Positions 56,706-64,000 of a stretch of DNA of 64,000 nucleotides are shown piece after piece (positions within the stretch are counted from its first letter, which is position 1; every line of letters starts with the position of its first letter). The notes under the pieces are model-generated. The model worked only from the letters and a program-made list of their open reading frames with translations. It was not told where the DNA came from and made no database searches. The stretch lies in contig JAAEMK010000889.1 in the NCBI GenBank assembly GCA_024225635.1, positions 1-64,000 of the forward strand, read 5' to 3'. The position numbers and the translations under genes were made by a program. This stretch comes from Desulfobacteraceae bacterium. GTDB taxonomy: Bacteria; Desulfobacterota; Desulfobacteria; Desulfobacterales; Desulfobacteraceae.

Positions 56706-57245
56706 TCAGTTCTTGAAAGGCATCCCGAACAGTCTCAGGAGTTCCTTGCCCTCTTTATCGGTATTTGCCGTGGTGACAATCGATATGTTCAGGCCTTTGA
56801 TACTATCGGTTTTATCAAAATCAATCTCAGGAAAGATGATGTGCTCCTTGATGCCAAGGCTGTAGTTGCCGTGGCCGTCAAAAGCCTTTCCTGAAATACC
56901 CCGGAAATCCCTTACACGGGGAAGGGTGATGTTGATAAGCTTCTGAAGGAAGTCGTACATCTTCTCCCTGCGAAGCGTTACCATGCAGCCGATGGGCATG
57001 CCCTCACGAAGCTTGAACGCAGCAATTGACTTTCTTGCCTTAGTGATAACCGGCTTCTGGCCGGCGATCAGGGCAAGGTCAGCCGCGGCTGAATCGAGAA
57101 GCTTTGCGTTGTTGATAGCCTCACCAAGTCCGATGTTCAGCACGATCTTCTCAAGCTTAGGAACCTGCATTATGTTCTCATAACCAAAGGTTTCCTTGAG
57201 CCCGGGAATTATTTCTTTTTCATACATTTCTTTAAGAGTCGTCAT
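56706..57245 (-). CDS. rplE: 50S ribosomal protein L5
   Basis: 179 residues. Contains [38 protein letters not shown] and the [19 protein letters not shown] block. Binds 5S rRNA and contacts S13 across the subunit interface. ATG 57245; 18 bases after rplX. Confidence 0.98.
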   Translation of the reverse strand: MTTLKEMYEKEIIPGLKETFGYENIMQVPKLEKIVLNIGLGEAINNAKLLDSAAADLALIAGQKPVITKARKSIAAFKLREGMPIGCMVTLRREKMYDFLQKLINITLPRVRDFRGISGKAFDGHGNYSLGIKEHIIFPEIDFDKTDSIKGLNISIVTTANTDKEGKELLRLFGMPFKN

Positions 57246-57263
57246 TTAGCTCCTCCGGCTATC

Positions 57264-57593
57264 CTAGGCGTCAATCTGCTCATTGCATTTCTTGCAGATC
57301 CGGACCTTTTTCCCGTCCTCCAGCTGTTTGATACCGACTCTCACCGGCTTGATGCAGCTGTTGCACATGATCATGAGATTTGAACAATCCACAGGCAACG
57401 GTTTTTCAACGATTCCACCCTGGGGATTGGCCTGGGTCGGTCTCTGATGAATCTTTGCCACGTTAATATTTTCAACGATAGCTCGGTTCTTCTTATTGAG
57501 CACCTTGAGGACTTTTCCGATCTTTCCCTTGTCCTTGCCGGTAAGTACTTTGACTTTATCGTCTTTTTTAAGTCTTAAATTCACATTTTCCAT
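57264..57593 (-). CDS. rplX: 50S ribosomal protein L24
   Basis: 109 residues from ATG 57593 with GGAG just upstream; a TTG four codons earlier is less likely. KOW motif in [20 protein letters not shown]. The C-terminal half carries CNSC and CKKC pairs, the zinc-ribbon form of L24. Assembly initiator for the large subunit. Confidence 0.97.
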   Translation of the reverse strand: MENVNLRLKKDDKVKVLTGKDKGKIGKVLKVLNKKNRAIVENINVAKIHQRPTQANPQGGIVEKPLPVDCSNLMIMCNSCIKPVRVGIKQLEDGKKVRICKKCNEQIDA

Positions 57594-57617
57594 AGGTTTC
57601 TCCAAAAAACCGAGCAG

Positions 57618-57986
57618 TTAAAGCACCTCAGGAGCCAGGGAAATGATCTTCATGAACCGTTTGGCTCGAAGTTCCCTTGCAACAGGTCCGAAAATACGGG
57701 TACCGATGGGCTCGTTGGAAGCGTTGATGATAACGGCTGAGTTGTCGTCAAAGCGAATCATGGAACCATCGGGTCTTGAGACCTCTTTCCTGGTTCTAAC
57801 GATGACGGCCTTGACAACGTCGCCCTTTTTTACCTTGGCATTGGGAATTGCTTCCTTGACGGAAACAACAATGATATCACCAATACCGGCATACCGTCTT
57901 TTTGAGCCGCCAAGCACCTTGATGCAATAGAGCTCCTTAGCGCCGGAGTTGTCTGCTACAGTTAGTCTACTCTCGGTCTGAATCAT
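57618..57986 (-). CDS. rplN: 50S ribosomal protein L14
   Basis: 122 residues, exact standard length. Opens [20 protein letters not shown] and contains [13 protein letters not shown] near the end. Intersubunit bridge protein and RsfS target. ATG 57986; begins 18 bases after rpsQ. Confidence 0.98.
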   Translation of the reverse strand: MIQTESRLTVADNSGAKELYCIKVLGGSKRRYAGIGDIIVVSVKEAIPNAKVKKGDVVKAVIVRTRKEVSRPDGSMIRFDDNSAVIINASNEPIGTRIFGPVARELRAKRFMKIISLAPEVL

Positions 57987-58004
57987 TTTTCAATCCCTCT
58001 CAAA

Positions 58005-58262
58005 TCAAATTGCCTTTTTGACAATCTCACTGACGCGAAATTTCTTAGTCTTGCTCAAAGGCCTTGACTCGGTTATCTTGACCACGTCGCCGATGCGGCA
58101 CTGATCGGTCTCATCGTGGGCAGTATATTTTTTATGGCTCTTTATGTACTTCTTATATACCTTGTGCTGAACGAGCCTCTCTACCTCGACAACGACGGAC
58201 TTGTCCATCTTGTCAGACACTACGGTACCTAACAGTACTCTCTTTCTTCCTCTTTCATTCAT
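58005..58262 (-). CDS. rpsQ: 30S ribosomal protein S17
   Basis: 85 residues from ATG 58262. [20 protein letters not shown] and the [20 protein letters not shown] block are universal. A TTG six codons upstream gives a longer, less likely form and would also follow the rpmC stop by a single base. Early assembly protein of the 30S subunit. Confidence 0.97.
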   Translation of the reverse strand: MNERGRKRVLLGTVVSDKMDKSVVVEVERLVQHKVYKKYIKSHKKYTAHDETDQCRIGDVVKITESRPLSKTKKFRVSEIVKKAI

Positions 58263-58281
58263 GGCAGCAACTTTTCTCAAA

Positions 58282-58479
58282 TTAGCTAATGTTTAAATTC
58301 ATTTCCCTGGAGACTGTCATAAGCCTCGCGATATCCTTACGAATGGACGGGAGAATGGCTGTATTTTCGAGCTGACCAACACCATGCTGAAAGCGCAGAT
58401 TAAAGAACTCTTTTTTCAGCTCAGTCAGTTTTGCGGTAACCTCTTCAGCGCTCATATTTCGAATTTCACTGGTTTTCAT
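58282..58479 (-). CDS. rpmC: 50S ribosomal protein L29
   Basis: 65 residues from ATG 58479, behind AAGGAG; the frame extends upstream only over the ribosome site. Helical hairpin with [20 protein letters not shown]. Sits at the tunnel exit beside L23 and helps dock trigger factor and SRP. Starts four bases after the rplP stop. Confidence 0.97.
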   Translation of the reverse strand: MKTSEIRNMSAEEVTAKLTELKKEFFNLRFQHGVGQLENTAILPSIRKDIARLMTVSREMNLNIS

Positions 58480-58483
58480 CGGC

Positions 58484-58891
58484 TTATCTCCTTTCCACAA
58501 ATCGGGTTTTTACGGAAAGTTTATGAGCGGCAAGGCGAAGCGCCTCTTTGGCAAGCTCACGGGGTACACCCTCCATTTCATAGAGGATCCTGCCCGGTCT
58601 GATTGCAGCTACCCAGGCATCCGTGGGGCCCTTACCCTTACCCATCCTGACTTCGGCGGGTTTCTTGGTAACCGGCTTATCCGGAAAAAAACGAATCCAG
58701 GTCTTACCGGTCCTCTTGATCTTACGGGTCATGGCAATACGAGCAGCCTCGATCTGCCTTGCGTTTATATATCCGCACTCGGTAGCCTGAAGACCGAAAT
58801 CACCAAAGTTGAGCTCGGTGCCTCCAGTGGGCTTGCCCTTGAGCCGCCCGCGCATCCGCTTGCGATATTTCATCTTCTTAGGACTCAGCAT
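58484..58891 (-). CDS. rplP: 50S ribosomal protein L16
   Basis: 135 residues. Opens [19 protein letters not shown] and contains [20 protein letters not shown] and the [20 protein letters not shown] block. Lies close to the A-site tRNA elbow. The Arg in KYRKRMRGR-type N-terminus is standard. ATG 58891; 18 bases after rpsC. Confidence 0.98.
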   Translation of the reverse strand: MLSPKKMKYRKRMRGRLKGKPTGGTELNFGDFGLQATECGYINARQIEAARIAMTRKIKRTGKTWIRFFPDKPVTKKPAEVRMGKGKGPTDAWVAAIRPGRILYEMEGVPRELAKEALRLAAHKLSVKTRFVERR

Positions 58892-58909
58892 ATCTTCATC
58901 TCCTAATAA

Positions 58910-59557
58910 TTAAGCTTTAACGTTTCGATCACTCTTCAGGACTTCACCCTTAAAGATGAAGCTCTTGATACCGATGGTGCCGTAAGTGGTGCGTGCTTCG
59001 GTAAAGCCGTAATCCACGTCCGCCCTCAGGGTGTGAAGGGGAATTCGGCCCTCTTTGTACCACTCGGTCCTTGCCATCTCGGCACCGCCAAGACGTCCGG
59101 CACAGATGATCTTGATCCCCTGTGCACCAAAACGCATGGCTGAAGAGACGCTTCGTTTCATGGCTCGCCGGAAGGCGATCCTGCGCTCAAGCTGGGCGGC
59201 GATGTTCTCTGCAACTAGCTGCGCATCGATCTCAGGACGGCGAACCTCCTGAATGTCGATGAACACCTCAGGTACGATCATCTTCTCGAGTTCTTTCTTG
59301 AGAAGAGCGATCTCGCTGCCTTTTTTTCCGATGATGATTCCGGGTCTTGCCGCAAACACGCGGATTCTGATCCGTTTTGTGAAACGCTCGATCTCGATCT
59401 TAGAAATACCGGCATGGAAAAGCTTCTTTTTCAGAAACTCCCTAAGCTTGAAATCTTCGAGAACGAAATCTGCATATTTTTTATCTGCATACCACCTGGA
59501 GTCCCAGGTGTTAACAATGTTCAATCTTAATCCGATTGGATTTACTTTCTGGCCCAA
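58910..59557 (-). CDS. rpsC: 30S ribosomal protein S3
   Basis: 215 residues. [20 protein letters not shown] at the start, KH domain with [20 protein letters not shown], and [19 protein letters not shown]. mRNA-entry tunnel protein. Starts at TTG 59557 behind AGGAGG; no ATG gives the conserved N-terminus. Confidence 0.98.
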   Translation of the reverse strand: MGQKVNPIGLRLNIVNTWDSRWYADKKYADFVLEDFKLREFLKKKLFHAGISKIEIERFTKRIRIRVFAARPGIIIGKKGSEIALLKKELEKMIVPEVFIDIQEVRRPEIDAQLVAENIAAQLERRIAFRRAMKRSVSSAMRFGAQGIKIICAGRLGGAEMARTEWYKEGRIPLHTLRADVDYGFTEARTTYGTIGIKSFIFKGEVLKSDRNVKA

Positions 59558-59575
59558 GCCTGTGCCCTCCTATAA

Positions 59576-59911
59576 TTAGACCGTTTCATCGACAATGACA
59601 GTAAGATGACTGGATCTCTTGAGAATCCTGGCTCCTCTGCCCCTTGCCCTGGCCCTGAACCGTTTGAGGGTTGGGCCCTGATCGACAATGATGTTCTTAA
59701 CAATGAGATCATCAACATCCATCTCATGGTTATGCTCAGCGTTGGCTACTGCCGAGCTGAGGGCTTTTGAAATAATTCCGGCGGCCTTAAGGGGCATGAA
59801 CTTGAGGAGATTAAGTGCCTCCTCCACCGTCTTTCCCTTTACGACCTCGACCGGGCCGCGTAACTTGTACGGGGATATACGCACATATTTTGTAACTGAC
59901 TTAACTTCCAT
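59576..59911 (-). CDS. rplV: 50S ribosomal protein L22
   Basis: 111 residues. Contains [20 protein letters not shown] and the extended hairpin that lines the exit tunnel ([20 protein letters not shown]), whose changes give macrolide resistance elsewhere; nothing unusual is seen. ATG 59911. Confidence 0.98.
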   Translation of the reverse strand: MEVKSVTKYVRISPYKLRGPVEVVKGKTVEEALNLLKFMPLKAAGIISKALSSAVANAEHNHEMDVDDLIVKNIIVDQGPTLKRFRARARGRGARILKRSSHLTVIVDETV

Positions 59912-59943
59912 CTCAATATCCTTTAGCTTTTAAAACCGCCAGG

Positions 59944-60225
59944 TTATCTCTTCATCTTAGATTTCTTGTCACCAGCGTGCCCGTAGAAAGTACGGGTCGG
60001 AGAGAATTCTCCAAGTTTGTGACCTACCATGTTTTCAGTTACAAAAACAGGTACAAACTTTTTGCCATTATGCACAGCAAGGGTGAGGCCGACCATCTCA
60101 GGAAATATAGTTGATCTCCTGGACCAGGTCTTGATCACTTTTTTGCTTCTGGTTTCCTGTGCAACAAGCACCTTTTTTAAAAGCTCCTGGGCGATGTAAG
60201 GGCCCTTTTTTAACGATCTTGGCAT
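59944..60225 (-). CDS. rpsS: 30S ribosomal protein S19
   Basis: 93 residues. [20 protein letters not shown] at the start, the [20 protein letters not shown] block and C-terminal [19 protein letters not shown]. Head protein touching S13. ATG 60225; 13 bases after rplB. Confidence 0.98.
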   Translation of the reverse strand: MPRSLKKGPYIAQELLKKVLVAQETRSKKVIKTWSRRSTIFPEMVGLTLAVHNGKKFVPVFVTENMVGHKLGEFSPTRTFYGHAGDKKSKMKR

Positions 60226-60238
60226 ATCAGATCACCTA

Positions 60239-61069
60239 TTATTTCCTTTTAGCTCGTCTTTTAACGATGTACTGGTCAGATCTCTTGTTCGTCCGTGTTC
60301 TGTAGCCCTTTGTGGGTGTTCCCCACGGAGTACAAGGATGTCGACCACCGGATGATCTTCCCTCACCACCGCCCATGGGATGATCCACGGGGTTCATTGC
60401 AACGCCCCTGACTGAGGGACGTCTGCCAAGCCACCTTGATCGGCCAGCTTTTCCAAGCTTAAGATCGCCGTGCTTTTCATTGCCGACCCTTCCAACAGTG
60501 GCCTTGCACTTCAAGTGAATCATGCGGACTTCACCGGAGGGAAGGAGTACCTGAGCATAGGTGCCCTCTTTAGCCATGAGCCGTGCAAACGCACCAGCGC
60601 TTCGGACGACCTGGCCGCCCTTCTGCATCTTCAGCTCAATGTTATGGATACGAGTACCAAGGGGGATATTCTCCAGGGGAAGGCAGTTGCCCGGCTTAAT
60701 GTCTGCGCCAGACCCAGTCTCGATGGTGTCACCGACACTGACCTCCATAGGAGCAAGTATATATCTTTTTTCACCGTCAGCATATACGAGAAGCGCAATG
60801 CGTGCGCTTCGGTTGGGATCGTATTCGATGGCTGAAACCTTGGCCGGAATTCCGTCCTTGTCCCGCTTGAAATCGATGATACGATAGTGGCGTTTTGCTC
60901 CGCCACCCCTGTGCCGACTGGTTATTCTACCGTTTGCGTTACGACCACCCGATTTTTTGAGCCGTGAAAGAAGCGCCTTTTCAGGCGTGGTCTTTGTAAT
61001 TTCTTCAAAGGAATGATATTCCTGAGCTCTTCTTCCGGGTGATGTCGGTTTTGTCTTCAATATTGACAT
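60239..61069 (-). CDS. rplB: 50S ribosomal protein L2
   Basis: 276 residues, standard length. Contains [20 protein letters not shown] and, near the C-terminus, the [20 protein letters not shown] segment with the His needed for peptidyl transferase assembly. ATG 61069, 12 bases after rplW. Confidence 0.98.
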   Translation of the reverse strand: MSILKTKPTSPGRRAQEYHSFEEITKTTPEKALLSRLKKSGGRNANGRITSRHRGGGAKRHYRIIDFKRDKDGIPAKVSAIEYDPNRSARIALLVYADGEKRYILAPMEVSVGDTIETGSGADIKPGNCLPLENIPLGTRIHNIELKMQKGGQVVRSAGAFARLMAKEGTYAQVLLPSGEVRMIHLKCKATVGRVGNEKHGDLKLGKAGRSRWLGRRPSVRGVAMNPVDHPMGGGEGRSSGGRHPCTPWGTPTKGYRTRTNKRSDQYIVKRRAKRK

Positions 61070-61081
61070 GGCTACCTCTTT

Positions 61082-61369
61082 TTAAACACCTTCAAAAAAA
61101 TCAATTCTCTGCCCAGGCATAAGCTTAACAATGGCTTTTTTCCAACTGCGCCTTTTTCCGACAATCCTACCACGCTGTTTGGTTTTACCCTTGACCTGCA
61201 TGGTTTTCACCGTCTGAACCCTGGTATTGAAAATTTTTTCAACTGCGTTCTTGATATCTACCCGGCTTGCGTCTCGTGCAACCTCAAAAGAGATCTGGTT
61301 GTGGAGCTCTCTCTGTAGGGTGGTTTTTTCCGTATTGATGGGACGCCTGATGATGTCATATTCTTTCAT
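61082..61369 (-). CDS. rplW: 50S ribosomal protein L23
   Basis: 95 residues. [20 protein letters not shown] at the start and [20 protein letters not shown] in the middle. Tunnel-exit docking site for trigger factor. ATG 61369 overlaps the rplD stop by four bases (ATGA). Confidence 0.98.
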   Translation of the reverse strand: MKEYDIIRRPINTEKTTLQRELHNQISFEVARDASRVDIKNAVEKIFNTRVQTVKTMQVKGKTKQRGRIVGKRRSWKKAIVKLMPGQRIDFFEGV

Positions 61370-61989
61370 TTAGCGAACCTCCCCTCAATGCCTTTGATTG
61401 ATGACTCCAACAGAAGCAGGTGATCGTATTTGAGAATATCATATACATTAAGGCCTTCTGTCTTGATAACCTTTACATCAGGTACGTTCCTGGCGGAGAG
61501 TGCGAGATTTCTGTCGTCCCCGTCAATGACGATGAGGGTATTCTTGAGCCCGAGGGTGTCGATGATACCGTCAAACTCCTTGGTCTTTACCTGATCCATA
61601 CCAAAGTTATCGATGACCGTGAGCTCTTTGTTGGCAAACTTGGTGCTCAGTGCCATCTTGAGAGCCAAGGCCCTGACCTTTTTGGGGACCGAGTAAGCGT
61701 AGGATCTCTGGGAGGGTCCGAAGACTACGCCGCCGCCCCTGCGAAGGGGGGATTTTACGCTACCGGAACGCGCGTTTCCGGTTCCTTTCTGTCTGTAAAG
61801 CTTTTTGGTGCTTCCGGAGATTTCAGACCGGCCTTTTGTCTTGGCGGTTCCGCTTCTTCTCTTCACAAGCTGCATTCTCACAACTTCGTGCAGCACGCTT
61901 TTCTTTACAGGAATGCTGAATACCTCATCAGAAATCTGGGTCTCAGAGACCTTTTCTCCTGATCTGTTAACTACATCTACAGCAGCCAT
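61366..61989 (-). CDS. rplD: 50S ribosomal protein L4
   Basis: 207 residues from ATG 61989, which has AGGAAGG upstream; an ATG at 62001 is the alternative. The tunnel loop [20 protein letters not shown] is present. In E. coli L4 represses its own S10 operon through leader attenuation and translation. Here an intrinsic-terminator-like hairpin lies immediately upstream of rplD (62067-62090), within a 194-base gap after rplC. Confidence 0.97.
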   Translation of the reverse strand: MAAVDVVNRSGEKVSETQISDEVFSIPVKKSVLHEVVRMQLVKRRSGTAKTKGRSEISGSTKKLYRQKGTGNARSGSVKSPLRRGGGVVFGPSQRSYAYSVPKKVRALALKMALSTKFANKELTVIDNFGMDQVKTKEFDGIIDTLGLKNTLIVIDGDDRNLALSARNVPDVKVIKTEGLNVYDILKYDHLLLLESSIKGIEGRFAK

Positions 61990-62066
61990 ATCCTTCCTCA
62001 TTAAACTTTAGCGACCGTGCTTCACTGCGATTATCATTGCAATACCCACGGCCGCATTAAAAAATC

Positions 62067-62090
62067 GTGTTGGGAACCGTTTCCCAACAC
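62067..62090 (-). terminator. Intrinsic-terminator-like hairpin between rplC and rplD
   Basis: On the minus strand: a perfect 10-bp stem GTGTTGGGAA/TTCCCAACAC with a 4-base loop, then GATTTTTT (T tract at 62060-62065). It lies 94 bases after the rplC stop and about 78 bases before the rplD start. No second recognisable promoter for rplD was identified with confidence, so partial read-through, attenuation or an unseen promoter must supply the downstream genes. Confidence 0.75.
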
Positions 62091-62183
62091 AAACTCGTCT
62101 ATCCGTCAAAAATGCGGTCTTTTGCACTCCTTCCGGATCTTCACCCCATGAAAAAAACCGTCACATGGGATGGAAAAAACTGG

Positions 62184-62807
62184 TTAACCGACCTTGCGAA
62201 TCTCAAGGAGTCCGGTTTTGCATCCCGGGACAGGACCTTTTATCAGCACGATGTTCTCCTCCGGTCTGATATCGATCACTTCCAGGTTCTTGACAGTCTG
62301 CCTGTCAACACCCATGTGCCCTGGCATTTTCTTGCCCTTGATGACCCTTGCAGGCCAGGCAGAACAGCCGATGGAACCGGGAGCACGATGGTTCCGGCAA
62401 CCGTGGGTCTCGGGACCCCGGCTGAAACCGTGACGCTTGATGGTTCCCTGAAACCCGCGACCCTTTGAGGTGCCGGATACGTTGACCTTGTCGCCAATGG
62501 CAAAGGTGTCCAGGCCGACGACCTGTCCCGCCTCGAACTCACCGGTGTCATCCACCCGGAACTCCCGGACAGTGTTGAACCCGGTGGAGCCGCTTTTGGC
62601 AAAGTGACCGGCCCTGGGCTTGTTGCACTTTTCCAGGGAACGCTCGTCAAATCCGACCTGAAGCGCGTTGTACCCGTCTGTCTTTTCTGTCTTGACCTGG
62701 GTAACAACGCAGGGCCCAAGCTTTACGACAGTCACAGGTACAAGCCTTCCGTCGGATGCAAAGACGCTTGTCATCCCGACTTTTTTACCTAACATTCCAT
62801 TAAACAT
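62184..62807 (-). CDS. rplC: 50S ribosomal protein L3
   Basis: 207 residues. Opens with LGKKVGMTSVFASDGRLVPV after a short MFNG lead; contains RGFQGTIKRHGFSRGPETHG. The position methylated by PrmB in E. coli L3 (Gln after GSIG) is Cys here (GSIGCSAWPARV), a replacement compatible with other bacterial L3 types. ATG 62807 with AGGAAG upstream. Confidence 0.97.
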   Translation of the reverse strand: MFNGMLGKKVGMTSVFASDGRLVPVTVVKLGPCVVTQVKTEKTDGYNALQVGFDERSLEKCNKPRAGHFAKSGSTGFNTVREFRVDDTGEFEAGQVVGLDTFAIGDKVNVSGTSKGRGFQGTIKRHGFSRGPETHGCRNHRAPGSIGCSAWPARVIKGKKMPGHMGVDRQTVKNLEVIDIRPEENIVLIKGPVPGCKTGLLEIRKVG

Positions 62808-62829
62808 GATAACTTCCTGCTCTTTTATG

Positions 62830-63138
62830 CTAAAGTTTTATCTCGACATCAACACCTGGTGAAAGATCAAGCTTCATAAGAGCATCGACTGTCTGCTGAG
62901 TTGGTTCCAGTATATCCATCAGGCGCTTGTGTGTCCGGATCTCAAACTGTTCACGTGATTTTTTGTTCACATGGGGTGAACGCAGAACGCAAAATTTATT
63001 TATCCTCGTGGGAAGCGGAATCGGCCCCACGACCTTTGCACCAGTCTTTCTTGCAGTATCAACGATGTCAGTTGATGACTGATCAAGAAGCTTATGATCG
63101 TAGGCACGGAGCCTGATCCTTATTTTGGTCTTTATCAT
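62830..63138 (-). CDS. rpsJ: 30S ribosomal protein S10
   Basis: 102 residues. [20 protein letters not shown] at the start, [20 protein letters not shown] in the middle. Also the NusE factor of antitermination. ATG 63138, 20 bases after tuf, the usual link between the str and S10 blocks. Confidence 0.98.
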   Translation of the reverse strand: MIKTKIRIRLRAYDHKLLDQSSTDIVDTARKTGAKVVGPIPLPTRINKFCVLRSPHVNKKSREQFEIRTHKRLMDILEPTQQTVDALMKLDLSPGVDVEIKL

Positions 63139-63158
63139 AACAGTCTTATCTTCTCTTA

Positions 63159-64000
63159 TTATTCGATTATTTCACCAATAACACCGGCGCCAACAGTACG
63201 TCCGCCTTCCCGGATAGCGAAACGGAGCTCTTTCTCCATTGCGATGGGGGCGATCAGTTCTGCGGAGATGGCGGCGTTATCGCCAGGCATGATCATCTCA
63301 ACGCCCTCGGGCAGGGAGAGGATACCGGTAACGTCGGTTGTTCTGAAGAAGAACTGGGGTCTGTAGCCGCTGAAGAAGGGAGTATGACGTCCGCCTTCCT
63401 CTTTGCTCAGGCAGTAGATCTCAGCCTTGAACTTGGTATGGGGAGTGATGGAACCGGGCTTGGCAACTACCTGGCCACGCTCTACAGCCTCACGCTTGGT
63501 ACCACGGAGGAGGAGTCCAACGTTGTCACCGGCCTGTCCCTCATCCAGAAGCTTCCGGAACATCTCAACACCAGTACAGATGGTCTTTGTGGTCTCACGG
63601 ATACCAACCAGCTCAACCTCTTCACCAGTCTTGACAATACCACGCTCGATTCGACCGGTTACAACGGTACCACGACCGGAGATGGAGAAAACATCCTCGA
63701 TGGGCATGAGGAAGTCCTTCTCGGTGTCACGAACGGGCTCTTCTACATAGGAGTCGAGCACGTCGAGAAGCTCGTGGATGGGCTTAGCCGCATCGTCATC
63801 TGAGCTGTCAGCCTCGAGGGCCTTAAGTGCGGAACCACGGATGATGGGAGTATCGTCTCCGGGGAACTCGTATTTGGAGAGAAGCTCCTGGAGCTCCATC
63901 TCAACAAGCTCAATGAGCTCTTCGTCATCAACCATGTCACACTTGTTAAGGAAGACAACGATGCTGGGAACACCAACCTGACGGGCAAGAAGGATGTGCT
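63159..64000 (-). CDS. tuf: Elongation factor Tu, cut by right edge
   Basis: The frame runs off the right edge, so about 280 C-terminal residues of roughly 397 are present. [20 protein letters not shown] precedes DMVDDEEL, giving the G4 motif NKCD; domain 2 begins near [18 protein letters not shown] and domain 3 ends [11 protein letters not shown]. The GTP-binding G1-G3 motifs and the start codon are off-window. It delivers aminoacyl-tRNA to the ribosome and heads the block into rpsJ. Confidence 0.98.
   Translation of the reverse strand, partial: HILLARQVGVPSIVVFLNKCDMVDDEELIELVEMELQELLSKYEFPGDDTPIIRGSALKALEADSSDDDAAKPIHELLDVLDSYVEEPVRDTEKDFLMPIEDVFSISGRGTVVTGRIERGIVKTGEEVELVGIRETTKTICTGVEMFRKLLDEGQAGDNVGLLLRGTKREAVERGQVVAKPGSITPHTKFKAEIYCLSKEEGGRHTPFFSGYRPQFFFRTTDVTGILSLPEGVEMIMPGDNAAISAELIAPIAMEKELRFAIREGGRTVGAGVIGEIIE

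Overview
The window looks like chromosome from an anaerobic, sulfate-reducer-type deltaproteobacterium (Desulfobacteraceae-like). I infer this from gene content: selA, a combined cobA/hemD next to hemC, many large hybrid sensor kinases, sigma-54 promoters and an uninterrupted S10/spc/alpha ribosomal cluster. The assignment was not tested by any search. GC content looks near 50 percent in most genes and is lower in the left-hand intergenic DNA.

Region 1 (1-3.4 kb) is sparse and eroded. It holds the N-terminal part of a secreted subtilase whose catalytic Asp position reads Glu, about 0.9 kb without a recognisable gene, a frameshifted BCCT-transporter remnant and an N-terminally short 4Fe-4S protein.

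Region 2 (3.4-33.4 kb) is a signalling island. A chemoreceptor gene on the + strand has its own sigma-54-type promoter and converges on a 14-gene, about 23-kb minus-strand operon. In transcription order the operon reads: pseudo-receiver, cheW, triple-repeat chemoreceptor, cheA, cheD, cheY, cheX, cheB, three hybrid kinases, cheR, two more hybrid kinases. A near-consensus sigma-54 promoter lies in front of the first gene. Two 16-bp palindromes that are inverse complements of each other lie about 95 and 120 bp further upstream. Immediately beyond them is an NtrC-type response regulator gene that overlaps its own sensor kinase gene. This is the most notable system here: a chemosensory array with five hybrid kinases inside the same operon, apparently switched on by the adjacent two-component pair. 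No flagellar or pilus genes are present in the window, so the output could be motility or an alternative function.

Region 3 (33.5-49.1 kb) is mostly + strand housekeeping and cofactor metabolism: a YchJ-like protein, nnr, tsaE, lysC, pyrF (minus strand), a CheD-HDOD fusion, selA, a TPR protein, gmhA, a deoxyhypusine-synthase-like protein, an FmdB-type zinc ribbon, hemC, cobA/hemD, moaA and a GGDEF protein. Many of these overlap by 1-8 bases, so translation is probably coupled. REP-like palindromes separate the deoxyhypusine-synthase-like gene from the zinc-ribbon gene.

Region 4 (49.1-64.0 kb, minus strand) is the tuf-S10-spc-alpha ribosomal protein cluster, from tuf (cut by the right edge) to rplQ. 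Peculiarities are an intrinsic-terminator-like hairpin between rplC and rplD, three tandem hairpins between rpsN and rpsH, secY directly followed by infA without adk or map, and several TTG or GTG starts. No tRNA, rRNA, CRISPR array or insertion sequence was seen.
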